From assembly GCA_023213315.1 (NCBI GenBank), contig JAKCPI010001944.1, positions 124,001 to 188,000 of the forward strand: 64,000 nucleotides of DNA, given 5' to 3'. Below the pieces are notes generated by a model. That model was not told the origin of the DNA. It searched no databases and was given only the letters and a program-made list of their open reading frames with translations. How positions within the stretch are numbered: the stretch's first letter is position 1; every line of letters begins with the position of its first letter. The stretch is from Euborellia annulipes. Its lineage: Eukaryota; Arthropoda; Insecta; Dermaptera; Anisolabididae. Shown in pieces: positions 13,101 through 24,739 of the stretch. A program made the position numbers and the translations under genes.

Positions 13101-16100
13101 AAATTATCGAGCTTATCGTGTGAAGGATTTCGTCAATAAAAGGTTGTGATTCTCCTACTTGAATGGTTACAAAATGACGCCGGCACTTCAATGCAATTTT
13201 TATAAAAGTGTCACAAGCCATATCTTGAACTCCATCATGTGTTTCTAATTTAAAAAATAAGATAAAATAAATTTAAAAAATAAAAATTAGGATATAAGTA
13301 CTTTATAAATAAACATATATTTACCATGCATGAATTCAAAGAGTTTCTTAACTACTGTTTTGAGAAATTTCCAGTGAGCTCGTAAAAAACGTGGATATTG
13401 ACCTACTACATACATAATATTAGATGCAATTATGGCTTTATTATCTTTGCCTTTTTTTTGTTCACATAAACCTAAAAGATCTTTTATTACAGTAACAAGA
13501 AATCTCTTTTCATCCTCTTCATGCATTGCACCAGAGATTGATCCAATTGCCCAACATAACTGTAAAAAAAAACATTTTTTTTATTATAAATTAATATAAA
13601 AATTTTAAATAAAAATAAAAACTTACAGTATTTAAATTTTTCCAAGACCATTCTGTTCCATTCACTTGATTTTGTAATTTTTCTGTCATAACTCTTTCGG
13701 TGTCTAAATAATCTAAATGTGTCAGATAAACAAGAGTTTCTCTCATATTTTTGTACAAATTAATTGCATCAGTGTCTTTTAAAAATTCTCTTACAACTTC
13801 TCCATTTTCATTTTCCACAACTAGTACTTCTTCTGGTTTGGCCATCCGACTTATCATTATATATCGGACCTAAAATATTTAAAATGAATTATTCATTATT
13901 TAAACTTGCATTTGAATAATATATTAATGGGTAACATAAAAAGAATAAGATTTTTGGAGATGACTTTTGGGTGGGTCAAATAATTGAAAATAACTATGCC
14001 ACTGTTCGAAAAAGTTGTCATTTGTATTTTTTTACATCTTGTGTAAAAATTTCATATAAACAAGGTAATATTTTTTTTGTAGAAAATCTCCTGAAATTTA
14101 AATAAATATAGAATATTTTATAAATATATATGTATCGTAATACAATAAGGTTTTATTTTTTATGGGGTTCAGTTTTGAAATAAGAATGCAAGTCTTGAAC
14201 TATCATAAATGAGAAATGAAAAACTCATAAGTTAAATGTTAATAAATCATTAAAACTTATGACCTAGTGTTTTTAATTTTATATACATAATGTTTCAACT
14301 AGAGCCTACGGTTAATAGTTTAATTGAATTATCATCTTTTTAGAAAAAAATTCTTGTTTTAGCAGTAACATAATATTTATTGAAAGATGATATACAGTGG
14401 GTGATCAAATTGCCTGTTAATTATATTTTTCTTATTTTTCTTATTTTGAAGCTATTTTTAATTTCAACTTCAAGTTAAAAACAATGGCTTCTTAATCAAG
14501 AAGAATTAAGTAAAAATAATGTCATTTTTTAAAATAGAATTGGGGTTCTAAAAATTATTTTATATTATATGTCAAATTTAGAGTTAAAAATACGTCCGAT
14601 AAATACATCACCTTTCAATATTACAACGCTTTTTTATAAGTTCAGTCAAATACCTTAACTTGGGACATATACCTAACTTGGGAGAAACGGAAAATTTTTG
14701 TTATGATGGGTTTGCAGCCCTGGTAAGGAAGCTTTATCGGGCACCCCAGTGATTTCATTTGTTATGAGTAGAAGTTTGGAGTGTTGTTGTGATTTTCCCG
14801 AAATCTTCAAGGTGTTTTTAATTAAAAATTATAAAACTTTATCGAAAAAAGAGTAGATCTTTTTCTGATACATAACATTATCTGTCCTCTTAATTTATAC
14901 AGTTGTATAGTCCAATTTCCCTGTCATTACCTCAAGTGACAAGTTATTCAATTGGTCCTGTACGAATCCTCCCTCATTTTCACTTCAATGTTTTTCTATG
15001 TTTATTTTAGTAAAATTTTACATAATTGTCTCAACTTAGGACAATGTCCGTTCGCTTCCCGACTCATGAAAGAAAAATGTATTTTAAATGAATTACTATG
15101 CTGAACATCAAAACTGTGCCAAGTTAGGGTATTTGACTGTATAAGATATGCAGGGATTTATTATAGATAATATTTGGAGTGGAGGAGGGCATTTGCCCCC
15201 TCCCCCACATGATTTGGAAGAAATAGTAAATTCTGAGCTTAGCCCATACATAAGAACAAACTCACACTTTCTCTTTAAAAATAAGTATAGAAGATGATAG
15301 GGATAAAAATATCGATACCGTAACTATGCCAGTGGCGGATTAATGCAATTTTGTCGGGTCTCCACCCGAGGGGGGTTTCATTTTAACACTTCCTTGCCTC
15401 AAATTGCTATTCTATAAGCAAAAACTTTGAAGCCTAAGCGTTAACATTTAGTCAATAGTGTTAAAAAATTAATGCCATATCTAGGGGGTGTCTTTAATAT
15501 TTTAACGCCGTATTTAATGCATAAAAATGGCGTCTTTAACCTAAAAAGTAAAGTTATGATTTTGACAGTTTTGAAATAAAAGCAAAATGTTGACGCTGTT
15601 AAAATTTTGTTTAGAGAATAGCATTTTTTAACGCTGGTGTGTCAGATAGGCCCACTAGATTGAAAATAAATAACCAAGTTAGTAATGCGCATGCGCGGTT
15701 TATCGAGAGGTCTAAAAACAAGAACAAGCAGAAAATATAGCTATCTTCATATGAGTCTTTAACAGGAAACAAAGGGCTCGTTGGCACCTGGTGCTAAAAA
15801 ATAAAATGTTAACGTCGCTGTTAAAACTTTGCTTCGAGAATTGCATTTTTTAACGCTGCTATTATTATTTTACTTTTTAACCTCATTTGTTGATGTTAAA
15901 TTTTTACATCTGTTTTTAGAGAATAGACCTGCATATCACTTTGTTAGCCCCCCCCAAGGGTCAATGTAGCAAAACCAATGACTCATTTTCAAATAAAATT
16001 TAAACAATATTATATAATAAAACCTTCTTGCCAAATTTATTTTTTTAATAAACCAACCATAAATTTTTTTTTGCCTACCCATAACCATAATTTTTTTTTT

Positions 16101-19100
16101 TTTTAGTGTTTATATCACCTCCAAAAGGAGTAATAAAACACTTTATTGTATATCATCTTTATATTTTGTACTTTTCCCTTTTACGATGCCTATATGGGTT
16201 CAAAGTAAGAAATAAAATATAGAAAGATTACCTTGGTGAGAAATTCTCCGTAAAGTTGTCTCTTAGACGAGATATTATTAGCTGAACTATTAATTATTAA
16301 AGGCTTATTTGCGTATAATGGTGCTGATATTGGAAAGGGATTTTCTCTGTAAAGTTCACAACTTAATTGATTCCAATACTCCAAGCATATTTTGAAAATT
16401 TCAACTTCTTCAACTGCTGATATGAGGACCAAATAATGCAAGGCCTGAAATAAAAATAAGATGTTAATATGAATTTTTAATAACAAAGATTTGTGAAAAA
16501 GAAAAAAATTTAGGAAGATTAAATAATACCCATCCTTCAAAAAAAAAAAAAAAAAAAAAATTGTTATTAAGAATTTTATGATAATATATCAATTTTCATT
16601 TCAAATTTTAAAAATTTTATTTAGTAAATAAAATTAGGCGAACATAGTGATCATGTTTCAAAAATATTTTCTTTTATTCTGCGGCTATTATAAGGGAGAA
16701 AATTATTACAATCGTGAAAAATTTAACCACCAATTTTTTTTATCTTTTCTTACCTAATAAATTCAGGATATTTTGTGGGGCATGAAATGAAGCGGGACAG
16801 TGAATCACAATTCAGGACTATCCCGCATAAAGGCCTTGATTTAAAAGAAAAATAAAAATAAGTTAAAAATGATTATTTTGATATGATTGGAGATATCTAA
16901 AAAAAAAATAAAAATATCTTTCATTTTTGAAGAAATTTTAAGTATCCTAAACAATGTGTGATTAAAATGAAAAGATGTTCATTTTTTACAAAATTTTATC
17001 TAGATGCTGAAAAATTTTTGATATCCGAGATATTTTTTACCATTAAAAAGATAAATCCAAAATTCTAAAAAATATATCAAAAAAATCATGGTGTGACTGG
17101 TCGCTCAGCACACAACTTTCGATTACCTAAGGTAAGAGATCATAAGAAAATCGAAAGTTGTGTCACAAGCTTGTCCAGAATTTTTGTGTCGACATATATT
17201 TAAGAAAGATTAATTTAATAAATATATGTGAGGTTTCACTAGGTTAACCTAGTTAACCTTTAAGTTAGGCGAGGTGCCTAACTTAAATATAAAATTTCAA
17301 CCTCCTAGCTCTTTTCGTTCTTGAGATATTTTGTTCACAGATACACACACAGACACACCATGTTGCGAAAACCACTTTTTCGGACTCCGGGGACCTCAAA
17401 TCGTGTATATCCATCAAAATCTCGACATCGAATTTTCCACATGAATCCAATACTTTCTCTCTCTATATATTAACATATATAGAGCTAAGAGAAAGTAAAA
17501 TATAGGTACAGTGAGGGACAATATTAAGTCCCACCCATGTGTTTTCTACTTGTGATTATTTCATTGCTTCTATAAATTTTTTTAATGGAAACTTTCATGG
17601 TTCAAACCTAGAAAATTTCCAATAAAGATTTTCATTTTCTTTTATATTATAAAAACAATGAAATAATCATAAGTAGAAAAAGCATGGGTGGGACTTGATA
17701 TTGTCTCTCACTGTACTTAAAAATTTGTCTCATCCTTCACGAATTATATAGTGCACTAAACCATGTCTGAGAAAGGGGCCCATTTTTTCCAAAATTTAAT
17801 GTAGAATTTGGGAAAATTATGAGATTAAATTACCTCTTACCATTCAAAAGACATAGCCAGAAATTGAAAGAAACTCTTAAAACAAAAAATAAATAATAAA
17901 AATTTGTTCCATTGTTAGAAAAGACTTAAAAAATAAAGGTTGAACAGATTCAAATCGGGCCTGGTTTTATAGGAAATTTAATGTGGATTATAAAAAATAA
18001 ATCATATTTAAGATATTGGTTGTCGTTTAAAAGATATGGTCATGAATATGAAAAAAGTAAAAAATTAATGAGAAAAAGTTTTGTATCCCACTCCAAGATT
18101 TGCTCAGCTGCTAAACAATGCGTAGAATACTCCAAAGGAACTCATCTTTTTCCAAATTTTATGTAGAATTTGATGAAATTATGAGATTGAAGACATAATT
18201 ATGCATAATGGAAGGCAAACTCAATGCTTTCTAATATGTAAATTTTGGATTTTCTGGAATGTTTTGCACCTCCCTTTTGAGAATTTGGGGACCAGAGTTT
18301 TCCTGGACTCTTGATAATATCCTCTATAAGAATGCAAAATTTCGTTTCAAAATTCAAACGGGAAGTTTGTTAAATAGAGCGCGACAGACGTACATACAGA
18401 GAGACGCACATTCCCCTATTATATTTTATTTATTTATTTTCACCTCTTTTATTTATTTAACATATATGGGTTGCAAAACAGATATTTTCTATGATAGTCA
18501 ATTAAAAATTTTAATAATAATTTTTATAATTTTTCATTTGAGATATTTAAATATATTATATTACAATCAATTGGCTTTGATTTTACATAGAATACATAAA
18601 TGCAAAGAATACATAAATTACTTCACATATTTCCTATGGGAGAAATCATAATTTCATCAATTACCAAATCAAAAAGTTATAGGAATTTCGGGACGAAAAT
18701 AATTTTCCTGTAATCTCTAGAAGATTCTCTTTAATCATATAAAATTGCTTTCGAAATTTAAACAGGAAGTAGCCTAAATATATATAAATAAAAGTTATTA
18801 AAATCTTTTAAATACCTTCATTAAATGCGTATCAAGCCTCTTTTTTTCAACAAGTTGTCCATGTTCTTTCAAGAATGTGCACAAAAACATTGCAAGATTC
18901 TGAATAAAATTTTGTTCTTGGTCTTGCCCTGTTGAATAAGCATCTCTAATGTTTGTTTCTAAAGGAAGAATCTGAAATAAAATAAGATTGATAAGAAATT
19001 TTAAGAAATAATTAAAAATCTAAAGGATTCTCTTAAAAGTAGTGAATTTGACTTCGTAAATAGCCGCCTATCAACACGATGAGAAATTAATAAACAACGA

Positions 19101-21862
19101 AATATCACTAGTTGCTGTCTTCTTTTCCTGTCTACTTATCTTAAATGTTTAGTTTATATATATATCCTGAAATACCCAATGCCCGAAAATTATGGGAATT
19201 CCGTTCCCGTGAGAAAACATCATTTTTACTATTTAAGAAAATATTTTAAAAAGGCAGAGTTGATAAAAGAACATTTCGATTATTAATTATTTTTCATAGA
19301 TGTTCTTATGCCTTAAAGGTGATTCACTTTCAAAATTAATCTAAGGGTTAATAGAACACTTGTCAAACGTTATTACAGTATATAACTAGATCCTGTCGGG
19401 GAAACGTTTCACCTCAAAGGCTTTTTTCTAACTCAACCTCCTTCACTAACTTATATAAAATTATCAATATTCTTACGATGGGTCAAAGTACTTAAGACAT
19501 TAAGGTCCGGTGCACACCATCCATCAAAGTGACATGAACCCTGAAATATATTGTTTTCAACTATACCTTTGGGAACTAATATTATTTCAGGATTCGTGTC
19601 GCTTTTGGGGACTAGGCTTAAAACTATTCAATATAAAACGTTGGCTTTAAAAATTGCAAAATAATAAAATACAAGAATATTTATTATAAAAAAATACTGA
19701 TGATAGAAGATTTTTTTTATTATTTATTTAAGGTCTTTTATGGCTTGTCTATTTCTTTCAATTTATTGGTAGCCAATTAAATTAAAATAAATTGTTATGT
19801 GACTAAAGAAAGGGCGGATTCAAAAGGATTTTTTTTTTTCAATTGAATTTATATATTGCTCCAAGAAATTATTCTAACACATCAATATAATCTAATATGT
19901 TTTCAATATACAGTAGTCATGCTAATCCGGACTTCGATACTCCGGCATACCGGCGTGTTGAAAAGTCAATTCTTCGGGATATTGCAGTAAAAAAAGGGAG
20001 TAATTTAAGAAAACAAAATGTTATTACAGATTTTTTCAAGAGATAGATATTAAATTTTGCATTATATTAAATGTTGAGTGTAATCCGGCTTAGGACAGGT
20101 CCCGTTTAGACCGGATTTTTTTTTTTTTTTTTTTTTTTTGGAATGGGTGCATAAGGTCCGAAGACCTATAATGACCAATAGTCACATGCAGCCAGGAAGA
20201 AAATAAAAACAAAAGGAGAAGCATAAAGGGGAAACTCAACTGCGGGAACTGAGAAGATGCCTGTTGAGGTTAGACTTGAAAGTCTGAAGATTGTAGGTTT
20301 TGGGGAAGATTAGCAAGACTCTACTGTAATTATTATTTCATGTCAAAATATCAATCGTGTTATATTATTTTTGGTATAAAATTTGAGATAATAAATAAAA
20401 TTCAATTTTTCTTATTGATATTACCTGATAATTCACCTTATTTTTATTACATAATATTCCAACTTTATTCACCAGTAATTTGTATAATAAACTTATGAAA
20501 GAATAGATCTTCTTTTTCATAATAATGTAATTGTTTTGGCCAACAGGGTAGTATTTAATATTTTTCTAATATTATAAATTAAATAATTATATCTATGCAT
20601 AAGATTAATCTTTAATAAAAAAAATTATCATAGTGGGGTGAGAAGTTTATAAATCATCATATCTAAAATATCAAAGCGACTTGGCTAATTTTTTTCTTCA
20701 AGATCGCAATTTATATATATTTAAAATCGATCGATCTTCGATAATTTCTGTAGAGAAAATAAATAAATAAAATAATGTGCAAAAACTTACCTGTTCCAAT
20801 TGATCCATTGTTTGAATAAATAAATGAATAAACATTTCGTCGTAATTAGTAACATTAAGAGCAGCAATTTCTGTTAGGCACTTCAGAGTTACATTACGAA
20901 ACAAGGGTACATTGAGGAACTGTAAAAAAAGTTGAATATATAATATATATATATATATATAAATGATCTTGAAAATAATGTTATTTCTTACCTTATATAT
21001 TAAAGTAGTGATCAATTTAGTTTCAAATATATAACCTAAAGGTATCCAATTTAGGAAACGTAATAAAGTTTCTAAAGTTACACCAACTAAAGGAGCATTT
21101 TGAGAATTTTCCTATGAGAAAAATGTTAATTAAGAACTTTTAACTTGTGGTATTTCATTAAAAAAATTTTTTACCATAACAAATTGGCATAATTGAAAAA
21201 TTTGAGAGAATTCTGAGCACATTGTGTCTTTTAAGTGCTTTGCTTTTGTTTGTGTTATTTGTCCACTGGAGAAATCGAAAACCTCTTCACTCAATAATTT
21301 TAAAATTGTCATATTATTTTGACAAAGGCTCTCGTTCGTTCGACTAGCTCCAACAATATCTGGGACAAATGATTCCCAATTTTTCGGCCATTCTCTTTTA
21401 AGAACCTTTAAAAAATAAATAGCAAACGTGAAATATGTGTAAAAAAAAAATATAAACAAACATTATAACTTACTTGAACTAAAATCATATTTAATTTGTT
21501 TAAATAAACTTTTTCTCTTTCCATTACTTCTGGATTTGAAGACGTTTTTATAATCAACCCCACAATATATTTTTTTATACCTTAAATATAAATATATGAG
21601 TTAAGATATATATATATATATATAAACAAAATCAAATAAAAGTTAGTTTTTGAGACCTTCGCATTGATTTCGAGGCAAAACTTTCCATCTTGTTTTGATA
21701 ACTTGTTCGAGTATTTGAAGAGCGTAATATTTGGTTTGTTGATTATTTGAATATTCTAGGATCGTGTCTACACGTGTCCATGCATCAGGATGCTCTTTAA
21801 GGGCCGTTAAAACATCCTGGGCGATCCTTTGCTATAAATACGTTTTAAAAAATAAATTAAAA

Positions 21863-21895
<33 letters not shown>

Positions 21896-22069
21896 AGTAA
21901 ATATCTAGGATTAAACTTATAAGAAATGAAAAACTAAAATTAGAAATCTCATACCTGTTCTCCTATACCTGAATACATATATCCTACGATGATATCTAAA
22001 AGATTGATATCTAATTTAAGATTGAAATCCAACAATTTGGAAGCCTCTTCTGCCAATGCTGCCATGGTG
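4199..22069 (-). CDS. XPO1: Exportin-1 (CRM1), 17 coding exons, C-terminal end missing
   Basis: Nuclear export receptor that binds leucine-rich export signals together with RanGTP. Exons from the 5' end: 22069-21955 (ATG at 22065), 21831-21657, 21580-21474, 21405-21175, 21111-20992, 20919-20791, 18971-18816, 16444-16232, 13869-13627, 13559-13325, 13244-13081, 11084-10950, 10884-10780, 10625-10440, 8955-8707, 4522-4397, 4325-4199. Every junction is GT-AG and the exons join in frame to 937 residues. The order matches animal CRM1: an N-terminal importin-beta-like region, the central stretch with [19 protein letters not shown] sequence, and then HEAT repeats. The ATG sits in a strong CACCATGG context, four bases after a splice acceptor, so the 5' UTR is probably spliced. 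The last exon ends in phase 1 after TSHTA; human CRM1 has about 134 more residues. I found no convincing exon for these at 1-4198, so they are probably off the left edge. Confidence 0.96.
5068..5176 (+). repeat. Short poly(A)-ended retroelement copy
   Basis: About 85 bp followed by a long A run. A near-identical copy lies inverted at 20119-20226, also next to its homopolymer. The A tail suggests retroposition; no tRNA-like head is seen. It sits in XPO1 intron 16. Confidence 0.5.
5580..5700 (+). pseudogene. THAP-like N-terminal fragment
   Basis: An ATG frame begins [15 protein letters not shown], which resembles the start of a THAP zinc finger, though the first Cys is Ser. It runs into a mariner fragment and has no further THAP residues. 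It could be a transposon remnant. Weak call. Confidence 0.3.
5731..5910 (+). pseudogene. mariner transposase C-terminal fragment
   Basis: An uninterrupted ~59-codon frame ends at TAA 5908-5910. It begins [13 protein letters not shown], the mariner DD34D block with the third catalytic Asp, and runs on to FEDWKKTLA. The N-terminal two thirds are absent, so it is a dead fragment. Confidence 0.85.
6240..6508 (-). repeat. tRNA-derived SINE
   Basis: On the minus strand the head (from ~6508) has GGAGTAGAGGTTAGC like an A box and GGTTCGGACCC as a B box. The body then continues through CCATTTGGATACCAAATG and a TGTGTG-rich tail. A truncated sister copy is at 54298-54500 on the plus strand. Confidence 0.6.
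7412..7695. repeat. ATCGAT-rich palindromic array, possible hAT-type MITE
   Basis: It starts TAGGGCTGTGCAAAATTATCG and then repeats variants of ATAATCGATTAT about nine times, separated by short A/T runs. The lead sequence is like hAT-derived MITEs, but no matching right end is seen. Confidence 0.4.
8041..8126. repeat. Hairpin MITE (CTGGTGTGACTGG family)
   Basis: Near-perfect hairpin with ~40-bp arms and a short TTCG-like loop; arms begin ATCTGGTGTGACTGG. It is followed by TTTTTTGTGTCGAGATATAT, shared with copies at 17087, 47842 and 63619. Confidence 0.7.
9125..9500 (+). mobile_element. Foldback-type element, right half, with promoter-like lead
   Basis: Matches the right half of the 35826-36325 element. 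It has a ~40-bp tandem duplication (9213-9250 and 9254-9290), a TATATAAAA box at 9299-9307, then TTAGTTCACTT and a hammerhead-like unit, ending with AATAAATAATTAATAC. Confidence 0.6.
9365..9399 (+). ncRNA. Degenerate hammerhead-like motif
   Basis: Core TTGAAAA instead of CTGANGA, one C, helix II GACTG/CAGTC, GAAAC, GTT. Helix I GTAC/GTAC is intact. The G-to-A change in the core would normally abolish cleavage, so this is probably inactive. Confidence 0.4.
11994..12259. mobile_element. Non-autonomous hAT MITE with 8-bp target duplication
   Basis: Ends CAGGGGCGTATATA and TATATACGCCCCTG; flanked on both sides by CTCGAGAT (11986-11993, 12260-12267). The interior has long G and C runs. It lies in the mariner frame, where removing it and one CTCGAGAT joins LKARD to IWIPH. 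Confidence 0.9.
12541..12682. repeat. Near-perfect 60-bp inverted repeat (foldback)
   Basis: Arms 12541-12600 and ~12623-12682 match with one mismatch around a ~20-bp AT-rich loop. It lies inside the right half of the mariner. It lacks the GAAAC hammerhead signature. Confidence 0.7.
14643..15139. mobile_element. CAGT-ended MITE
   Basis: Terminal inverted repeats CAGTCAAATACCTTAACTTGG and its imperfect inverse ending TATTTGACTG, about 500 bp apart, next to TT (left) and TA (right). Size and ends suit a pogo/Tc1-type MITE. No coding frame. Confidence 0.55.
15480..15940. repeat. Partial internal duplication
   Basis: A ~55-bp block (GACGCTGTTAAAATTTTG ... TTTTTTAACGCTG) near 15590-15642 recurs near 15810-15863 with several changes. 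Class unknown; it lies in an XPO1 intron. Confidence 0.35.
17087..17190. repeat. Hairpin MITE (CTGGTGTGACTGG family), diverged
   Basis: Same layout as at 8041: GGTGTGACTGG, CACACAACTTTC, a central GGTAAGAGA, and the inverse CGAAAGTTGTG, followed by TTTTTGTGTCGACATATATTT. The loop is longer than in other copies. Confidence 0.6.
17260..17500 (+). repeat. Interspersed AC-repeat/TCGACATCGAAT family copy
   Basis: Contains AACTTAAATATAAAATTTCAA, a short CA microsatellite, GGGGACCTCAAA, ATCCATCAAAATCTCGACAT and a TACTTTCTCTCTCTATATAT hairpin. The same order occurs at 48600-48860, at 58680-58785 and, inverted, at 60605-60800. Confidence 0.6.
17509..17713. mobile_element. TA-flanked MITE, 205 bp
   Basis: Terminal inverted repeats of ~60 bp start CAGTGAGGGACAATAT and end ATTGTCTCTCACTG, with TA on both sides (17507-17508, 17714-17715). 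A Tc1/pogo-type non-autonomous element in XPO1 intron 7. Confidence 0.75.
19911..20326. mobile_element. Tigger/pogo-like MITE interrupted by a retroposon
   Basis: Left end CAGTAGTCATGCTAATCCGG and right end ATTAGCAAGACTCTACTG are inverted relatives, flanked by TA (19909-19910, 20327-20328). The ends match the Tigger/pogo pattern. A poly(T)-led retroposon copy (20119-20226) is inserted. Confidence 0.65.
20119..20226 (-). repeat. Short poly(A)-ended retroelement copy, inverted
   Basis: Begins with a T run and then carries the inverse of the 5068-5176 segment almost unchanged. It is nested in the Tigger-like MITE, so it is the younger insertion. Confidence 0.55.
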
Positions 22070-22592
22070 CTGAAATTATCAAAATATTTAAATTAGTGCA
22101 TGAATTTAAATGAGAAAAAAAAAACCATGTTTAAATTGAGATATAAATACAAACAGAAAATAAAAGAAAATAAACTTATATTTCGTAATAATAAAATACA
22201 AAAGTTTATTTACTTAAAAATGTTATGAAAAATTCAGTGATGGAGTTTTCAAAAATTAAGTCCTTATAGCGAGCGTTCTTCACATACTAATATGAAAACA
22301 ATGACAGTATTTGCCCTTGTTTATACTGTATATTGACAAAGGTAACAAATATTAGAAAATTTATTTAATAGATGAGATTTGGGTAGTACGGCTGAACACA
22401 ATTCACAGAGGTATATAAATTAAAGCAAACAAACTAAACGTTCGTTGTTTCCTTAGATGTCCATCTTCCCGCGCATACAAAACACGAGGACGAGGTTAGA
22501 GATGAGCCTGAGCCTCTGCCACAAATAACAACAAAATCCTCTTGTTGATTCCAAATGAGAAACGAACGCTAGCAAAAACACTTGCAGCTCAC

Positions 22593-22800
22593 CTGCTTAT
22601 TTATTTTAGTAATCCCAAAGAAATAATATTGAGCTCTTGATAAACCAAACAGCCACCAACTAAATATAAATTTAAGAAATATAAAATAGAGTATGATGAC
22701 AGTTAAAAACTTAAATCATATGATAAATTATTGTATTGAGTTATTTTGGAAACGCGAATTTATTGACTTACATTAGTAAATTAAACTGACACGAAATTTT
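22593..22800 (-). other. Candidate non-coding first exon and promoter zone of XPO1
   Basis: A good minus-strand donor (CAG then GTGAGC) ends at 22593. It lies about 0.5 kb upstream of the acceptor that precedes the XPO1 ATG exon, so a spliced 5' UTR is likely. The upstream exon boundary is not visible; 22800 is a guess. The surrounding 22.4-23.0 kb is less AT-rich than its neighbours. Inferred from splice signals only. Confidence 0.35.
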
Positions 22801-23044
22801 CGAAAATGATAGCAATATGGCTGCCAAGCGGCTCTCCTAGGTTGGGTGCTAGAGCCCCTTCTATTGGCTGCGCTCGCCTTCTCATTTGTCTTCAACGCCA
22901 ATGAGGAACGTTCTCTCTCTCTCGCACACCCCCCTGAAAAACTTAACTGCCACCTGGTGGACAATTCTATAAATAACATTTCTTCAATGAACCAAATTTC
23001 AAATTTTTTTTAAACGCTCAGGTGCTCAAGTACAGTTCAAGTAG

Positions 23045-23460
23045 TACTAGCCCATGGACACCATGGGCGTAGCTAGAGGGGTCTCGGGAGGGGGAGGAGG
23101 GCGGCCCCCACAAAATTCCTGTGATCCAAATTTTTTGTCACTTTTCATCATCTTTGCTTCATAATATTACATTCGAGGGTTTTTGGTTTTTAGTCAACCC
23201 CCCCCCCCACACACAGAAGGCCCGTGCACCCTCCCCCAGAAGGCCTGGGCCCCAGCTGCGTAACTAACCTTTGAGGGCGGGGGGGGGGGAACCTCGACTG
23301 AGGCACCGTTTTTCGTTCGAGCTTTTTTTTTTTTATTTAAATTGGATTTGCTTTTTTTTTTAGTATACGATACGAATCTCATTCGATTTTTTCGCATCTC
23401 GTTCAAGCTTTTTTTTTTTTTGGTAATTTTTCCAAAAAAAAAAAAAACCTTGGAGATTTT
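23045..23460. repeat. Fragments of G/C-homopolymer MITEs
   Basis: GGGCGTAGCTAGAGG near 23066 and GCTGCGTAACTAACC near 23255 are partial ends of the same MITE families. Poly-C and poly-G runs lie between. No complete element or target duplication found. Confidence 0.45.
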
Positions 23461-23548
23461 GGAAAAAAGCTACCGTTATTAGCCGATTGAGAAGCTGGTT
23501 ATTCTAAGCGGCAAGAGATGGCATTAGTTTTTCCCATAGAGAATTTTA

Positions 23549-23799
23549 CATGGGCGTAGCCAGACATCTTGTTAGGGGGGGGGCAACCCCTCGTTAGAGC
23601 GAGAGGAGGGGGGTTGCAATTAATATATACATAGATTATTAATTATTTATTTAAATAAAAAAAAATTAATGTAGTGGATTGGGGCGTTAAAAAAAAATTC
23701 CCAATGGGAAAAATATATATTTGTTTTTTTTTTTTTTTTTTTTTAGGACAAGCCAGGGGGGAGGCAAAGGCCCCCCTGCCTCTCTTGGCTACGCCCATG
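23549..23799. mobile_element. hAT-like MITE, CATGGGCGTA ends
   Basis: Ends CATGGGCGTAGCCAG and TTGGCTACGCCCATG; flanks GAATTTTA and GGATTTTA differ at one of eight bases. The interior has G and C runs and a poly-T tract. Related to the 51859-52149 element. Confidence 0.65.
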
Positions 23800-24739
23800 G
23801 GATTTTATTTTATTTCCAGCTAATTAATTGAAGGCAAAAAATTAATTATTTTTTAACACAATGATTACTAATTTATTTATCTGTAAGATATAGACCTAAT
23901 TTTTTTAAAATATCTTTTATTTAATTTGATTAATCAAAAAAAAATTTCGAAAATCAAAAAAAGGGCTTCTATAAGTTGTAAATATTTTAAAAAAGAATTA
24001 ATTTAAAAAAAAAGGTCGATAGCTTCGAAATTGTGGTCGTTGGAACTTCTCAAAATCAGCACCCCGAGACGCGCACCTTAAAGAGACTAGGAGAAAACAT
24101 TCATCCAAGGGCGGATACAATGGGGAGGGGGGTATTTCATATATCCTCGCTTTTGTATAAATCAGAAAAAGGAGGCGCATGCATTCCAAACATGCATAAA
24201 TTCATTGTTTGGTATCCATTTGAAACGATAAACATAGGATTTGACCAAATTTTATAAAATTTTAGGATTTTTATTTTTGTTATGTTGATAGCACTTATTC
24301 TTATCACGTGAATCTATTTCTATCTGAATGGATCTACCCTAAAAAATTTAATTACATTAAGGATGAAAATTACTAATATTAATAGATTTGTTCATATGAC
24401 GTCATCTGGGTGTATAAAGGTCAGGAATTGTTTTTTCGTCATGTTAAAGATAGGACAAATTTGAAATTTTTATGTCCTCTCAAAAAGTCACTTTTGCTCC
24501 AAAATGAAATTTTATATCAAAGGTATCTGGTTTTCGATGGTATCTATTCGACAAGTCCCTCCCGCGACTCTTGATAAACGAACAACTAAATTTTTTCTAA
24601 CAAGTTTCTCCTAAAAAAATTCAAAAATGGAATAGCTTAAAAAACGAGAGAAATATAAATTTAAATAAATATAATAAAATAAACTATATATTATTATATT
24701 ATCTTTATTATTATTTATATAAATACCCGAAATGTTTCA

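Noticed and set aside
18259..18651. 130-codon plus-strand reading frame
   Set aside because: Low-complexity Ile/Phe/Tyr-rich translation of AT-rich intron DNA; no domain and no splice context.
22773..22979. 68-codon minus-strand frame, Arg/Ser-rich
   Set aside because: Likely 5' flanking DNA of XPO1 with CT repeats; no homolog recognised.
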